Notes: a model not told the origin generated them from the sequence alone. A stretch of 64,000 nucleotides of DNA from Clostridium pasteurianum DSM 525 = ATCC 6013 (GCF_000807255.1 NZ_CP009268.1:2944384-3008383), one strand, 5' to 3'; positions 20,028 to 31,783 are shown, counted from the first letter of the stretch. A program made the numbers and translations.

Positions 20028-20957
20028 TCAGTTTTTTTTCTTTTTATCTTCTCCAATTATTCTAACTTCTGGATGAAGTTCTACATTGAATTTTTCTTTA
20101 ACGGTCTTTTTTACTATATGGATTAAATCAAGTATATCCTTAGCCGTAGCATTACCTTTATTTATTATGAATCCTGAATGTTTAGTAGATACTTCTGCAT
20201 CCCCTACTCTTCTGCCTTTAAGTCCACTATCTTGAATAAGTTTTCCTGCAAAATATCCCGTTGGTCTTTTAAAAGTACTTCCAGCTGAAGGATATTCTAA
20301 AGGCTGCTTCTCTCTTCTTCTCTCCATAAGTTCATCTATTCTATTCTTAATCTTTTCATAATCACCTTTTTTTAGTTGAAAAGTAACTTCTAAAACCACA
20401 TAATCATTTTTTAATATAGTACTCATTCTATATTCCAATTCTAAATGTTGTTTATCCAATTTTAAAAACTTTCCATTTTTATCTAATACCAATGAACTTT
20501 CCACTACCATTGACATTTCTCCATCATAAGCTCCAGCATTCATGGCTAAAGCCCCACCTACACTTCCCGGAATGCCACATGCAAATTCTAATCCAGTAAG
20601 ACTAGCATCTCTAGCAATCCTACTGGTCTTTGCTATAGTTGCTCCTCCCTGGGCTGTTATTTTTTCGCCATCTACAACGATTTTGTCTAGTTTTGTAAGC
20701 TTAATTACCACACCTCTAATTCCACCGTCTTTAACTAATAAATTAGATCCATTACCAATTATATAGAAGGAAACATTATAATTCTTACATAGTTGTATTA
20801 TATTAATTATTTCATCATAATTAGTAGGAGTCACCAATACATCTACAGGTCCACCTACTCTAAATGAAGTATGTTCTTTCATTTCTGCATTAAATTCTAT
20901 GTTTTCTTCGTCAATTATTTTAGATAGTTTAATCAAAAAATCATTAAAATGCTCCAT
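20028..20957 (-). CDS. murB: UDP-N-acetylenolpyruvoylglucosamine reductase
   Basis: FAD enzyme making UDP-MurNAc for peptidoglycan. It shows the FAD-binding block [40 protein letters not shown] (given here in parts: GIPGSVGG and MNAGAYDGE), and the active-site [10 protein letters not shown] with the Ser that protonates the substrate; the C-terminal HPEVRIIG has the catalytic Glu region. Start at 20957 (GAGGAG 7 nt upstream) rather than the TTG at 20972. It is 309 aa, type IIa/b-like length. In many clostridia murB neighbours rapZ-yvcK-whiA; here a reductase gene and a repeat lie between. Confidence 0.96.
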   Translation of the reverse strand: MEHFNDFLIKLSKIIDEENIEFNAEMKEHTSFRVGGPVDVLVTPTNYDEIINIIQLCKNYNVSFYIIGNGSNLLVKDGGIRGVVIKLTKLDKIVVDGEKITAQGGATIAKTSRIARDASLTGLEFACGIPGSVGGALAMNAGAYDGEMSMVVESSLVLDKNGKFLKLDKQHLELEYRMSTILKNDYVVLEVTFQLKKGDYEKIKNRIDELMERRREKQPLEYPSAGSTFKRPTGYFAGKLIQDSGLKGRRVGDAEVSTKHSGFIINKGNATAKDILDLIHIVKKTVKEKFNVELHPEVRIIGEDKKKKN

Positions 20958-21155
20958 ATTGAATCTCCTCAAAAATATTCATATAAAATTTAGTATAATC
21001 TATCCCTCTATCGTAATCAAGAATAAAATTTTTAAGTTTACATTCTTTTCTAGGAAATTTAATATATAATTTAATAAAAATCGAAAAAATTCTTAGATTA
21101 CTTACAATAAATTCAATTATTCTAATTAAATATAAAAAAATGATGTTTCAAATAG

Positions 21156-23030
21156 CTATTTTTCTAAAGATGCCTTACCGAAATAATCTAATATACTATT
21201 TGCAGCCTTAGTATCAATAGAATCTATACTTAATAATTCCTTATAAGAAGCTTTTTTTATATTATCTATGCTTCCAAATTTTTTTAAAAGCTCTTTTCTT
21301 CTCTTAGCACCTATATTAGGTATATCCTCTAATACAGAGTGAAGAATTCTTTTATCTCTAAGACTTCTATGATAACTTATAGCAAATCTGTGAACTTCGT
21401 CTTGAATTCTAGTAATAAAATGCATTACATTTGAGTTTTTTTTCAAAAACAATTCTTCGCTATTATATATAAGTCCTCTTGTATTATGTCTATCATCTTT
21501 AACCATACCACAAACAGGTATATCTATGTTTAATTTTTTTAAAACCTCTAAAGCTATATTTATTTGTCCCAGTCCGCCATCCATAAGTATAAGATCTGGG
21601 AAAATACAGAACTTTCCCGCACTTAATTCTAAATTTCTCTCTTCTATAGCTTTAACCTCATCCAATCCCCTTTTAAATCTTCTGATAAGTATTTCCCTCA
21701 TACTGTCATAATCATTGGCTCCCTTAACTGTCTTTATTTTAAAACGCCTGTAATCACTATTTTTGGGCTTTCCTTTTTCAAATACCACCATTGAACCAAC
21801 GGAATCAACTCCCTGAATATTAGAAATATCATAGGCCTCAATTCTATTAGGAAGTTCTTCAAGATTTAGTATATGAGCTAAATCCTGTAAAGTTTCCTTA
21901 TGTAAAGCTTTATCTTGTAATATCTTTAATTTAAATTGATCTAGAGTAGCGGAAGCATTCCTTTTTACCATTTCCAATAAATTCTTCTTATCACCTTTTT
22001 GAGGAATTTTAATTTCTACCTTTGAACCTCTTTTCATAGTAAGCCACTGTTCTAAAAGTTCTACATCCAATATATCTGGTACATATATATTTTTAGGTAT
22101 AAAAGCTGTTCCACCATAGAATTCTTTGATAAATTGGGATATGATTATAGCTTTATCTTCTCCAGAAGTATTTTCAAGCATAAAATGTTCTCTTCCAACT
22201 ATTTTTCCATTTCTCACAAAAAATATATTTACACAGGTATCCTTTTCATCACTGTCTAAATTTATAAAATCTTCATTTTCAAAACTGCCTGTCATTATTT
22301 TCTGTTTTTCACTTACTTTATTTAAAGCTATAATTTTATCTCTTAAAAAAGCTGCCCTCTCAAAGTCCATCTCTTCTGAAGCTTTTTCCATATCCATTTT
22401 AAGCTGCTTAATTATAATACTATCCTTTCCATTTAAAACATTTATAATTTCTCCTACAGTTTTACTATAATCCTCTTTACTTATAAGCCCTGCACAAGGT
22501 GCCGTACAAAGATTTATATGATAATTAAGGCACGGTCTTGTAATATTTCCATTCTCTATTATAGTTCTTTTACAGGTTCTTATAGGAAATATTTTTTTTA
22601 TTAGCTCCATAGTTTCATATACTGCCGAAACATCTACGTAGGGTCCAAAATATTTTGCTCCATCTTTTGCAATAATTCTTGTTACAAAAATTCTTGGAAA
22701 ATCTTCATTTGTAGTTATTTTTATAAAAGGATAGTGTTTGTCATCTTTAAGCAAAATATTATATCGCGGTTTGTATTTTTTTATTAAATTACATTCTAAA
22801 ATTAAAGCTTCTATCTCAGAATCTGTAACGATATATTCAAATTCAGCTATATTTTTCACCATAGCTTTTACTTTCTCAGAATGATTCTTAGAACTTTGAA
22901 AATATTGTCTAACTCTATTTTTTAAAATTTTAGCTTTACCCACATATATAACTTCACCTAGAGAATTCTTCATAAGATAAACTCCTGGTTTATCTGGCAA
23001 AAGCTTTAGCTGATACTTGAAATCAAACAT
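21156..23030 (-). CDS. uvrC: Excinuclease ABC subunit C
   Basis: Dual-incision nuclease of nucleotide excision repair (624 aa). It has an N-terminal GIY-YIG domain (about 12-90: PGVYLMKN, IYVGKAKILKNRV), a UVR helical motif (about 205-240: DFERAAFLRDKI), a Cys cluster (CKRTI..CLNY..CTAPC), the RNase H-like second nuclease domain (IEAYDISNIQG, LMDGGLGQI), and two C-terminal helix-hairpin-helix motifs (IPNIGAKRRKELLKKFGSI). uvrA and uvrB lie further upstream in the window. Downstream of a YdjM-type gene, with an 11-nt gap. Confidence 0.97.
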   Translation of the reverse strand: MFDFKYQLKLLPDKPGVYLMKNSLGEVIYVGKAKILKNRVRQYFQSSKNHSEKVKAMVKNIAEFEYIVTDSEIEALILECNLIKKYKPRYNILLKDDKHYPFIKITTNEDFPRIFVTRIIAKDGAKYFGPYVDVSAVYETMELIKKIFPIRTCKRTIIENGNITRPCLNYHINLCTAPCAGLISKEDYSKTVGEIINVLNGKDSIIIKQLKMDMEKASEEMDFERAAFLRDKIIALNKVSEKQKIMTGSFENEDFINLDSDEKDTCVNIFFVRNGKIVGREHFMLENTSGEDKAIIISQFIKEFYGGTAFIPKNIYVPDILDVELLEQWLTMKRGSKVEIKIPQKGDKKNLLEMVKRNASATLDQFKLKILQDKALHKETLQDLAHILNLEELPNRIEAYDISNIQGVDSVGSMVVFEKGKPKNSDYRRFKIKTVKGANDYDSMREILIRRFKRGLDEVKAIEERNLELSAGKFCIFPDLILMDGGLGQINIALEVLKKLNIDIPVCGMVKDDRHNTRGLIYNSEELFLKKNSNVMHFITRIQDEVHRFAISYHRSLRDKRILHSVLEDIPNIGAKRRKELLKKFGSIDNIKKASYKELLSIDSIDTKAANSILDYFGKASLEK

Positions 23031-23041
23031 TAAATCACCTC

Positions 23042-23653
23042 CTATTTTAACTTAAGGAGCATTGGAAATCGATAAGCTATGTATAAAATAGAAATAATCA
23101 CTATAATATCTTCAATGAATTTTCCATTATTAGATCCTACTCTAAAAGTAAAGGGAAATTTTATATTTTTACCTTTTAAGGGATAGAAAAGAGGCACTCC
23201 CCTATTAGTACACATATCACCTATGATATGTGTACTATATCCTATGATAAAGTAATAAACTAAATAGATATTATTATATTGTAAAGCCCTATAATTTACT
23301 ATAAATGCAAATACAATCATACCTAATATGCTATGTGTAAATCCCATTCTATGCGATGAAAAAGCAACAATTATCAGTACCATTCCAATCACCATAAGTT
23401 CAGGTATATTCCTATAAAATATATTAAATACTATTAATATTGTCCCTATGCCTCCATACACGCTTACCTTAACCATTTTATTTTTTACTGGTAATATATA
23501 TTTATTAAATATACTTTTAGGATGATCTATATCTGGCAGCAGTGATGAAATAATAAGAATTATCACCGCTATAATACTCAATTCTCCAGGAATCTTACTG
23601 CTTATTGCAATTCCAACAGATGCTCCCATTACAGCATGAGTCTTTCCTGTCAT
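23042..23653 (-). CDS. YdjM/DUF457-type membrane-bound metal-dependent hydrolase
   Basis: Polytopic membrane protein of 203 aa starting MTGKTHAVMGASVG, with SLLPDIDHPKS near residue 40, HRMGFTHSI near residue 105 and GYSTHIIGDMCTNRGVPLFYP; these His/Asp clusters define the YdjM family. E. coli YdjM is LexA-regulated; the substrate is unknown. It is located between uvrC and the PBP gene. Confidence 0.85.
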   Translation of the reverse strand: MTGKTHAVMGASVGIAISSKIPGELSIIAVIILIISSLLPDIDHPKSIFNKYILPVKNKMVKVSVYGGIGTILIVFNIFYRNIPELMVIGMVLIIVAFSSHRMGFTHSILGMIVFAFIVNYRALQYNNIYLVYYFIIGYSTHIIGDMCTNRGVPLFYPLKGKNIKFPFTFRVGSNNGKFIEDIIVIISILYIAYRFPMLLKLK

Positions 23654-23687
23654 ACATTTCTCCTTTGTTTATATTTATATCATTGAC

Positions 23688-25139
23688 CTATTTTGAAAGT
23701 GAAGTTTTTATAACCCCAGCAGCTATTTTAGCTGCCTGGATACCTCCCTGACCTCCATCTTCCACAATTACAGCTACTGCAATTTTAGGATTTTCCATAG
23801 GTGCAAATCCAATAAACCATGAATGAGGCCTTGCATTTGATGTATCCTGATGATCTGCTGTACCAGTTTTTCCACATACATTTAAACCACTTATATCTGC
23901 ATTTCCTCCAGTACCATCTGTTACAACACCTCTCATAAATTCCTTCATAGTGGCAGCTATTTCAGGAGTAGTAACATTTCCTATACTTTCAGGTTTATAA
24001 GTCATTATAGTATTTCCTGTACTTGATATTACAGAATTAACAAGATAGGGCTTCATCATTACTCCATCGTTAGCTATGGTACTTGCTACCAATGCCATCT
24101 GCATGGGTGTAGCAAGATCCTGACTTTGTCCTATAGCGCTTTGTGCTATATTTCCCGGTTCACTGGAATCATAAGTAGGAAATCTACTTTTATCTATGAC
24201 AATACCATCACTAGGTATATCTTTATTAAAATAAAAATCCTCTGCTGTCTTTTTTAGCTTATTATTACCTAAAGTCAAACCTAAGGTACCAAATATTTGA
24301 TTACTAGAGTGTATATAAGCTTGTTTTAAGTTTATACTTCCAAGGACTTCTCCTCCAAAGTTATTAAGTGCATACTTTGAATTAAATCTAATTCCTCCAG
24401 TATCATTAAAAGTTTGATTCATAACTCCACTAATATTTTCTAATGCACTTATAGCTGTAACAGTTTTAAAAGTAGAACCAGGCGGATATAGACCAGATAC
24501 AGCTCTATTTAATAAGGGTCTGCTTTTATCAGTAGAAATTGATTTCCACTGTGCTGTAAGTTCACTATCATTTGGATTAAAAGAAGGTGCTGATACCATG
24601 GCCAATATTTCACCAGTTTTAGGATTAAGTGCCACTACCGCCCCTTTTTGTCCAGTATTACTCAATAGATTATAGGCTTGTTTTTGTACATCACTATCAA
24701 GAGTGGTAATAAGGTCATTTCCCTTTTTATCTTCCTTTTTTACAGAGCCCTTATTAGCTATAAATTCTTTTAAATACTGCACTATACTCATATCATTTGC
24801 ACCCATAAGATATTGATCATACTTAGATTCAAGGCCAGTTATTCCATAACTTGGATTCACATAGCCCAGTACATGCGCAAATACGGCACCACCAGTGTAC
24901 TCTCTTTTTTGAGTTAATGTATTAACCCTTGAACTCTTTGTAAGAGCATTTTTATTTCTATCGTAAATAGTTCCTCTCAATACTTCATTTCTTTTAGCCC
25001 AAAGTCTTTTATTATCTGTATTATTTACAATTTTAGGAGCCACATATACTTCAAAATATGCAACATAAGATATAACCACTATAAATAATAAGAGAAAAAC
25101 AAACAATACCTTCTTTATTCCAACGGAAATATCATTCAA
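23688..25139 (-). CDS. Class B penicillin-binding protein (transpeptidase)
   Basis: Membrane-anchored D,D-transpeptidase (483 aa) with one N-terminal TM helix (about 10-29), a short dimerisation-like region (with VLRGTIYDRNKNAL), and the transpeptidase domain: active Ser in YPPGSTFKT (about residue 222), SSNQ as the SxN motif, and CGKTGTADH as the KTG motif. It pairs with the SEDS glycosyltransferase immediately upstream (2-nt gap), the standard polymerase/crosslinker pair; the FHA-FtsW-PBP order is common in clostridia and actinobacteria, where the PBP is called PbpA. The role may be division, elongation or sporulation. Confidence 0.92.
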   Translation of the reverse strand: MNDISVGIKKVLFVFLLLFIVVISYVAYFEVYVAPKIVNNTDNKRLWAKRNEVLRGTIYDRNKNALTKSSRVNTLTQKREYTGGAVFAHVLGYVNPSYGITGLESKYDQYLMGANDMSIVQYLKEFIANKGSVKKEDKKGNDLITTLDSDVQKQAYNLLSNTGQKGAVVALNPKTGEILAMVSAPSFNPNDSELTAQWKSISTDKSRPLLNRAVSGLYPPGSTFKTVTAISALENISGVMNQTFNDTGGIRFNSKYALNNFGGEVLGSINLKQAYIHSSNQIFGTLGLTLGNNKLKKTAEDFYFNKDIPSDGIVIDKSRFPTYDSSEPGNIAQSAIGQSQDLATPMQMALVASTIANDGVMMKPYLVNSVISSTGNTIMTYKPESIGNVTTPEIAATMKEFMRGVVTDGTGGNADISGLNVCGKTGTADHQDTSNARPHSWFIGFAPMENPKIAVAVIVEDGGQGGIQAAKIAAGVIKTSLSK

Positions 25140-25141
25140 GC

Positions 25142-26347
25142 TTACCTTCCTCCTTCAGAGATCTTTTGCAGTATGCCAAGTGCCATAAATGTAATAATCA
25201 TGGAAGTACCTCCATAACTTACAAGTGGCAGGGTAATCCCCGTAAGTGGAATCATATTTGTGACCCCCCCTACTATTACCAATACCTGAGCACCTATCAT
25301 CGCACTGTAGCCAACTGCTAAAAGCCTTGAAAATTTATCTTCTGCAAATAGAGCTGCTCTCATACATCTATAAAATAACAAGAAATATAAAATCATTATT
25401 GCAAATCCCATAAGTACTCCCATTTCTTCACTTATGGATGCAAATATAAAGTCAGAATCATTTATTGGCACAAATCCTGGATATCCTAGCCCTAAACCGG
25501 TTCCGAATAATCCTCCCCAAGCTATAGAGTACATTGATTGCACTACCTGATAACTTTGATTCGTCTTATAAGGCCATGGATCCTGCCATATCATAACTCT
25601 AAGTCTTACATGCCCGAACAGTTTATAGCTTATAAAAGCTCCTGCTGAAAACAACAATAGACAAATTAAAACATATTTAAATTTACCAGTACAAATATAT
25701 AACATAGTTACTGATATAGCAAAAAATATAAGTGCAGAACCAAGGTCTTTCTGCAATACCATAAAACCAAGCGAAACCATTACTATAAATGCCGGTTCTA
25801 TAAGTTGTTTAAAATTCTTATATTTACTGAAAGCAGATGCCAAATAGGCAATTAAAAATAATTTTGCAAACTCTGATGGTTGAAAACTAAAGCCGCCAAA
25901 ATGAACCCAGTTCTGGGAACCGTTAACATCAGCAGCCCCTAGTAGAGTAGGCATAGATATAAATACCAGGGTTAATACAAGAAATATATATCTAAACTTC
26001 ACATATTTTTTTAGCTCTGGTAATATAACCACTATCAAAATAAAGATTACAATTCCAACCACAAAAAATATAATCTGCTTTATGGCATCAGCGGGCTTTA
26101 GTCTATATATCATAACCATACCTATATTTGAAAGTATGCAGGCAAAAATGAGAATGTATTTATCTCCATCAGGGAAAAATCTTCTAACTATAAAGTTTGA
26201 ATATCCCATAAGTATACATATAATTCCACCTATAATAAGTGCTACATTATCAAAGGGTGTTTTTATCAAAAATATATTAAAAAAACTTATTATACAAAAA
26301 AGATATGTAACTCTAAGCAACCGCTTTTCTTCTTTTATACTATCCAT
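25142..26347 (-). CDS. FtsW/RodA/SpoVE-family peptidoglycan glycosyltransferase
   Basis: SEDS protein of 401 aa with about 10 TM helices. Family marks are QNWVHFGGFSFQPSEFAKL (the Gln/Glu-rich cytoplasmic segment with the PSE motif), the FGHVRLRVMIWQDPW loop with WQDPW, YQVVQSMYSIAWGGLFGTGLG, DFIFASISEEMGVLMG with the conserved FIF.v.EE block, and the end block ITLPLVSYGGTSM. It acts with the adjacent class B PBP. Confidence 0.94.
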   Translation of the reverse strand: MDSIKEEKRLLRVTYLFCIISFFNIFLIKTPFDNVALIIGGIICILMGYSNFIVRRFFPDGDKYILIFACILSNIGMVMIYRLKPADAIKQIIFFVVGIVIFILIVVILPELKKYVKFRYIFLVLTLVFISMPTLLGAADVNGSQNWVHFGGFSFQPSEFAKLFLIAYLASAFSKYKNFKQLIEPAFIVMVSLGFMVLQKDLGSALIFFAISVTMLYICTGKFKYVLICLLLFSAGAFISYKLFGHVRLRVMIWQDPWPYKTNQSYQVVQSMYSIAWGGLFGTGLGLGYPGFVPINDSDFIFASISEEMGVLMGFAIMILYFLLFYRCMRAALFAEDKFSRLLAVGYSAMIGAQVLVIVGGVTNMIPLTGITLPLVSYGGTSMIITFMALGILQKISEGGR

Positions 26348-26354
26348 AATTCAC

Positions 26355-26831
26355 CTATCCTATTACCTTAAATACAATTGTTCCTATTTCTATTTTGTCT
26401 CCTGGACGAATATACACTTTCTCCTGTATTTTTTGTCCATTTACTATAGTACCATTAGTGCTGTTTAAGTCTTCAAATATATAATTATTATTTTTCATAT
26501 AAATTCTTGCATGATGACCTGAAATATATTCCTCAGCAAGTACAACTGTATTATCTTCTTTTCGTCCTATAGTTACTTCACGGTCTATGGGTATCACTGA
26601 ACCCTTTCTTACCATATTATTCATTCCGCCATCTACAACTTCTAAACCAAAGGTCTTTTTTCTTTTTACTCGCTTCTTATCTCCACTTTTCATGTCTTTA
26701 TACATTATTCTAAGTGCAAAAGCAATTATTAAATATATTACTGCAATAATAAATATTTTAAAGATGAGACTTAATTTACTAAAACCTGAAGTCTCTAGTA
26801 CTAATCCTAGATATAAATTATTAAGTATCAA
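26355..26831 (-). CDS. FHA-domain protein with N-terminal membrane anchor
   Basis: Phosphothreonine-binding protein. It has one TM segment (about 24-43 of the reading frame), a basic linker (KSGDKKRVKRKKTFGL), then an FHA domain: VTIGRKEDNTVVL, EEYISGHHARIY and LNSTNGTIVNGQKI, with the conserved Gly-Arg, Ser-x-x-His and Asn. A TTG start at 26831 is preferred, with AAGG 7 nt upstream; the in-frame GTG at 26840 overlaps the SD. Upstream of ftsW/PBP with an 8-nt gap, suggesting that Ser/Thr phosphorylation feeds into wall synthesis; no kinase is in the window. Confidence 0.88.
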   Translation of the reverse strand: MILNNLYLGLVLETSGFSKLSLIFKIFIIAVIYLIIAFALRIMYKDMKSGDKKRVKRKKTFGLEVVDGGMNNMVRKGSVIPIDREVTIGRKEDNTVVLAEEYISGHHARIYMKNNNYIFEDLNSTNGTIVNGQKIQEKVYIRPGDKIEIGTIVFKVIG

Positions 26832-26861
26832 ACACTTCACCTTCTCGCCGTGTAATATAAA

Positions 26862-26888
26862 GGACCAGCATAATATTCATGCTAGTCC
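26862..26888 (-). terminator. Terminator/attenuator between uvrA and the FHA gene
   Basis: Stem GGACCAGCAT (26862-26871) / ATGCTAGTCC (26879-26888) with one G.U pair in the minus RNA and a TTTATATT tail; it begins 9 nt past the uvrA stop. Confidence 0.65.
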
Positions 26889-26896
26889 TAGTACAA

Positions 26897-29719
26897 TTAT
26901 AGCATTTTTTTTAAATATTGTCCTGTATAAGATAAATTATTTTTTACTATATCCTCAGGAGTACCTGTGCACAATATATTTCCTCCTTTTTCCCCGCCTT
27001 CTGGTCCTAAATCGATAATATAATCTGCACACTTTATTACATCTAAATTATGTTCTATAACTACTACAGTATTTCCAGTATCCACAAGTCTCTGAAGTAT
27101 TTCAACAAGCCTGCTTACATCATCTATATGAAGCCCCGTAGTAGGTTCATCTAATATATAAAGAGTTTTCCCAGTACTTCTCTTAGATAATTCATAGGCA
27201 AGCTTTATTCTCTGAGCTTCCCCTCCAGAAAGTTGTGTTGAAGGCTGCCCAAGTCTTATATATCCTAATCCTACATCCATTAATGTATCTAGTTTATTTT
27301 TAATCCTAGGTATATTTTCAAAAAACTTCACTGCTTCTTCTACAGTCATATTCAGTACATCGTCTATATTCCTGTTTTTATATTTTATCTCCAAAGTTTC
27401 CCTATTATACCTCTTTCCTTTACATACCTCACAGGGTACATATACATCTGATAGAAATTGCATCTCTATTTTTATAATTCCATCACCTTTGCAGGCTTCG
27501 CATCTTCCACCTTTAACATTAAAACTAAATCTTCCAGGTTTATACCCTCTCATCTTAGCGTCATTTGTTACAGAAAATAATTCTCTTATTATATCAAATA
27601 CTCCAGTATAGGTAGCCGGGTTAGATCTTGGTGTCCTTCCAATAGGGCTCTGATTTATATCTATTATTTTATCAATATTTTCTATCCCCTGAATTTCCTT
27701 ATGTTTTCCTGGATTAGCCTTACTGTGATTTATTTTTTTGTTAAGTCCTTTATATAATATTTCATTGACAAGAGTACTCTTTCCCGATCCAGAAACTCCA
27801 GTTACACAAGTTAATACTCCTATTGGGAAATTTACCTTTATATTTTTCAAATTATTTTCCTTAGCACCAATTATTTTAATAAAATTATCGCTGAATTTTC
27901 TTCTTTTTTTTGGTACATCTATCTTTTTCTCTCCAGTAATATATTGACCAGTTATAGATTCTTTACAATTTTTAATATATTGAAGATCACCAGCTGCAAC
28001 TATTTCTCCTCCATGTTCTCCTGCTCCAGGTCCTACATCTACTATAAAATCTGCTTCTTTTATAGTATCTTCATCATGTTCAACTACTATTAATGTATTT
28101 CCTATATCCCTTAAATGTTTCATAGTAGCTATTAATTTATCATTGTCTCTTTGATGAAGACCAATGCTTGGTTCATCAAGTATGTATAAAACCCCTACAA
28201 GACTTGATCCTATTTGAGTAGCAAGTCTAATTCTCTGTGATTCTCCTCCTGAGAGGGTTCTAGCCGCTCTTGTAAGATTTAAATAATCTAACCCTACATC
28301 AATTAAAAATTTCAGTCTGTCTTTTATTTCTTTAAGTATCTGATTACTTATTATTTTATCCTTTTCACTTAATTCCAAATTATTTATAAAGTTGAGTTCG
28401 TCTCTTATGGGTAAGCTGCAAAATTCAAATATATTTTTATCTCCCACTGTAACCGCTAATACCTCTGGTTTTAATCTAGCTCCTTTACACTTAGGGCAGG
28501 GATTATCACTCATATAATTTTCTATTTCATTTTTTATATATTCAGAATTACTTTCCATATATCTTCTTCTAAGTTCATTTATAATACCTTCATACTGATG
28601 GTTAAACTGCATGTTTTGATTGTCTTTATTATAATAGACTACAAGTTTCTCCCCTTTAGTTCCATATAATATTATATCTAATACTTCAGGATCCAAATCT
28701 TTTACAGGGGTATCTATAGTAAAATTATATCTTTTTTGAAGAGCTGTAAGTATACTATAGGTCCAGGAATCTTCCTTTAGTCTTCCTTCTCCCCAAGGAG
28801 CTATGGCACCTTCTGATATACTTTTCTCCTTATCTGGTATAACTAAATCCTCATCAATCTCCATAAGGGTTCCAAGTCCATCACAAGTATCACATTTCCC
28901 AAAAGGTGAATTAAAGGAAAACATTCTTGGAGCTAATTCTCCAATACTTATATTACAATCAGGACATGCAAAACTTTCACTAAAGAGCATATCCTCTCCA
29001 TCAATTATATTCACTATTACAATTCCTTCTGCAAGTTTTAAAGCCGTTTCCAATGAATCTGTAAGTCTGCTCTTTATTCCATCTTTTATAACAATTCTAT
29101 CCACAATTGCATCTATATGATGTTTTTTATTTTTTTCAAGCTTAATTGATTCACCTTCAATTTCCTGTATCTCCCCATCAATCCTTGCCCTTACAAATCC
29201 ATTTTTCTTAATATTTTCCAGTACTTTTACATGTTCACCTTTTCTTCCTCTAATTACTGGTGATAATATTTGTATTTTGGTCCTTTCTGGTAGTTCTAAA
29301 ATTTTATCCACCATTTGATCAATGGTCTGTTGTCTTATTTCCTTACCACATTTTGGACAGTGAGGAATACCTACCTTAGAATAAAGCAATCTTAAATAGT
29401 CATATATTTCTGTAACTGTTCCAACAGTAGATCTTGGATTTCTTCCTGTAGTTTTTTGATCAATAGATATAGCTGGAGAAAGTCCTTCAATGTATTCTAC
29501 ATCCGGCTTATCCATTTGCCCTAAAAATTGTCTTGCATAGGAAGATAATGATTCTACATATCTCCTCTGACCTTCTGCATAAAGAGTATCAAAAGCTAAA
29601 GAAGATTTTCCCGATCCAGAAAGTCCTGTAAATACAACAAATTTATCTCTAGGTATAGTGAGACTAACATTTTTTAAATTGTTTACCTTAGCACCTTTAA
29701 TAACTATTTTATCCTGCAA
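26897..29719 (-). CDS. uvrA: Excinuclease ABC subunit A
   Basis: ATPase that scans DNA for damage with UvrB (940 aa). It has two ABC modules: first Walker [10 protein letters not shown] (about 31-39) and [12 protein letters not shown], second Walker [10 protein letters not shown] (about 640) and [16 protein letters not shown]. Zn-finger Cys pairs occur at [18 protein letters not shown] and [16 protein letters not shown]. The start is a TTG at 29719 with AAGGGG 9 nt upstream. It follows uvrB, and an inverted repeat lies in the 63-nt gap. Confidence 0.97.
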   Translation of the reverse strand: MQDKIVIKGAKVNNLKNVSLTIPRDKFVVFTGLSGSGKSSLAFDTLYAEGQRRYVESLSSYARQFLGQMDKPDVEYIEGLSPAISIDQKTTGRNPRSTVGTVTEIYDYLRLLYSKVGIPHCPKCGKEIRQQTIDQMVDKILELPERTKIQILSPVIRGRKGEHVKVLENIKKNGFVRARIDGEIQEIEGESIKLEKNKKHHIDAIVDRIVIKDGIKSRLTDSLETALKLAEGIVIVNIIDGEDMLFSESFACPDCNISIGELAPRMFSFNSPFGKCDTCDGLGTLMEIDEDLVIPDKEKSISEGAIAPWGEGRLKEDSWTYSILTALQKRYNFTIDTPVKDLDPEVLDIILYGTKGEKLVVYYNKDNQNMQFNHQYEGIINELRRRYMESNSEYIKNEIENYMSDNPCPKCKGARLKPEVLAVTVGDKNIFEFCSLPIRDELNFINNLELSEKDKIISNQILKEIKDRLKFLIDVGLDYLNLTRAARTLSGGESQRIRLATQIGSSLVGVLYILDEPSIGLHQRDNDKLIATMKHLRDIGNTLIVVEHDEDTIKEADFIVDVGPGAGEHGGEIVAAGDLQYIKNCKESITGQYITGEKKIDVPKKRRKFSDNFIKIIGAKENNLKNIKVNFPIGVLTCVTGVSGSGKSTLVNEILYKGLNKKINHSKANPGKHKEIQGIENIDKIIDINQSPIGRTPRSNPATYTGVFDIIRELFSVTNDAKMRGYKPGRFSFNVKGGRCEACKGDGIIKIEMQFLSDVYVPCEVCKGKRYNRETLEIKYKNRNIDDVLNMTVEEAVKFFENIPRIKNKLDTLMDVGLGYIRLGQPSTQLSGGEAQRIKLAYELSKRSTGKTLYILDEPTTGLHIDDVSRLVEILQRLVDTGNTVVVIEHNLDVIKCADYIIDLGPEGGEKGGNILCTGTPEDIVKNNLSYTGQYLKKML

Positions 29720-29739
29720 AGTATTTCACCCCTTATAAG

Positions 29740-29776
29740 CATAGATCAATTGATACATTAACTCAATTAATCTATG
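29740..29776 (-). other. Stem-loop in the uvrB-uvrA gap
   Basis: Fourteen-bp stem CATAGATCAATTGA (29740-29753) with TCAATTAATCTATG (29763-29776); the single mismatch becomes a G.U pair in the minus-strand RNA. There is no T-run, so it is more likely a processing or attenuation hairpin that sets the UvrB:UvrA ratio than a full terminator. Confidence 0.5.
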
Positions 29777-29782
29777 AACTTT

Positions 29783-31768
29783 TCATTTTTTCTTCAGCTT
29801 TTTCTTAAGATTAAAAATTGTATCCCTAAGTCTTGCAGCAGTTTCAAATTGAAGGTCTTTAGCTGCCTGTTTCATTTCTTCTTCATATTTTTTAATTACT
29901 TTCTCTATATTCTCATTATTTGCATTTACTGCCTCTTCTAAACTATTATACTCAGCTTTTTCTTCTGCCACTTTAGATATCTCCAGTATTTCTCTTATAT
30001 CTTTTTTTACAGTGGTAGGAACAATTCCATTTTTTGTATTGTATTCTATTTGTATAGTTCTTCTTCTATTGGTTTCACTTATAGCCTTATCCATAGATCT
30101 AGTTATAGTGTCTGCATACATTATAACTTTACTTTCAGAATTCCTTGCTGCCCTTCCTATAGTCTGAACAAGAGATGTTTCTGATCTCAAAAAACCCTCT
30201 TTATCTGCATCTAAAATAGCTACTAAAGCTACCTCTGGAATATCCAGCCCTTCTCTTAAAAGGTTGATTCCCACTAAAACATCAAATTCTTTTTTTCTGA
30301 GTCCCTGAATGATTTTCATTCTCTCTATAGTATCTATATCAGAGTGCATATATCTAGTTTTAATATTCATCCCTTTCAAATAATCTGTCAAATCCTCAGC
30401 CATTTTCTTTGTAAGAGTAGTAACTAATATTCTAAAGCCCTTATCTATAGTTTCATTTATCTTTCCATACAAATCATCTATCTGGCCTTTAACTGGAAGG
30501 ACAATTATCTCAGGATCCAGTAATCCAGTAGGTCTTATTATCTGCTCTGCCACATTAGTTGAATGCTCCAATTCGTATTTAGCGGGCGTGGCACTGACAA
30601 AAATTACATCGTGAAATTTTTTCTCAAATTCTTCAAATTTAAGAGGTCTGTTATCAAAAGCCGATGGAAGCCTAAATCCATATTCTACAAGTGTATTTTT
30701 TCTAGATCTGTCACCACCATACATAGCTTTAACCTGAGGAAGTGTTACATGGCTTTCATCAATAAACAACATAAAATCCTCCGGAAAATAGTCTATAAGT
30801 GTTTTGGGTGGCTCTCCCACGGATCTTCCATCCATAATCCTGGAATAATTTTCAATACCGGTGCAATATCCCACTTCTCTCATCATTTCTATATCAAAAT
30901 TAGTTCTCTGCTTAAGTCTCTGTGCCTCTAAAAGTTTGTCTTCTGCTGTAAGTTGTTTAAGTCTTTCTTCAAGCTCAGCTTCTATCTTATTTATAGCTAC
31001 TTCTAATCTATCTCTTGAAGTAGCAAAATGGGATGCTGGAAAAATAACGGTATGCTTAAGTTCACCTATTATATTTCCAGTTAATACATCAAATTCTTTT
31101 ATTTTGTCAATTTCATCTCCGAAAAACTCCACTCTTATAGCTTTACTGGTAGAGGATGCTGGAAAAATGTCCAGTGTGTCTCCTCTGACTCTAAAAGTTC
31201 CTCTGATGAAGTTTATCTCATTTCTTTCATATTGAATTTCTATAAGCTTCTTTAACACCTGATCTCTATCCTTTTCCATACCTTCTCTTAAGGAAATGGA
31301 TAACTTTTTATATTCATCAGGATTACCTAATCCATAAATACAAGATACAGAAGCTACAATGACTACATCCTGTCTCTCAAAAAGTGCCGATGTAGCTGAG
31401 TGTCTTAATTTATCTATTTCGTCATTTATAGATGCATCTTTTTCTATATATGTATCCGTTTGAGGTACATAGGCCTCAGGTTGGTAATAATCATAATAAG
31501 ATACAAAATATTCCACTGCACTGTCTGGAAAAAATTCTCTGAACTCAGAACATAATTGTGCTGCCAAAGTCTTATTATGTGCTAATACTAAAGTTGGTTT
31601 TTGTAATCTTTCAATTATGTTAGCCATGGTAAAAGTTTTTCCTGACCCTGTAACTCCAAGCAAAGTCTGAAATTTATTGCCACTTTGGACTCCTTTCACC
31701 AATTTATCTATAGCATCAGGCTGATCTCCTGTAGGCTTAAATTTTGAACATATTTTAAATTTACCCAT
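29783..31768 (-). CDS. uvrB: Excinuclease ABC subunit B
   Basis: Damage-verifying helicase-like subunit (661 aa). It has Walker [11 protein letters not shown] (about 40), the beta-hairpin region [21 protein letters not shown] (in part: [10 protein letters not shown]), the helicase motifs DESH and IGRAARN, and a C-terminal UVR motif ([18 protein letters not shown]). Start at the ATG at 31768 with GGAGG 8 nt upstream; the GTG at 31783 overlaps the SD. A consensus promoter and LexA box lie directly upstream, so it is an SOS gene. Confidence 0.97.
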   Translation of the reverse strand: MGKFKICSKFKPTGDQPDAIDKLVKGVQSGNKFQTLLGVTGSGKTFTMANIIERLQKPTLVLAHNKTLAAQLCSEFREFFPDSAVEYFVSYYDYYQPEAYVPQTDTYIEKDASINDEIDKLRHSATSALFERQDVVIVASVSCIYGLGNPDEYKKLSISLREGMEKDRDQVLKKLIEIQYERNEINFIRGTFRVRGDTLDIFPASSTSKAIRVEFFGDEIDKIKEFDVLTGNIIGELKHTVIFPASHFATSRDRLEVAINKIEAELEERLKQLTAEDKLLEAQRLKQRTNFDIEMMREVGYCTGIENYSRIMDGRSVGEPPKTLIDYFPEDFMLFIDESHVTLPQVKAMYGGDRSRKNTLVEYGFRLPSAFDNRPLKFEEFEKKFHDVIFVSATPAKYELEHSTNVAEQIIRPTGLLDPEIIVLPVKGQIDDLYGKINETIDKGFRILVTTLTKKMAEDLTDYLKGMNIKTRYMHSDIDTIERMKIIQGLRKKEFDVLVGINLLREGLDIPEVALVAILDADKEGFLRSETSLVQTIGRAARNSESKVIMYADTITRSMDKAISETNRRRTIQIEYNTKNGIVPTTVKKDIREILEISKVAEEKAEYNSLEEAVNANNENIEKVIKKYEEEMKQAAKDLQFETAARLRDTIFNLKKKLKKK

Positions 31769-31783
31769 ACAAAATTCCTCCAC

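Noticed and set aside
30563-31235. Two plus-strand frames of about 120 aa opposite uvrB
   Set aside because: Antisense shadows of a highly conserved gene; no initiation signals.
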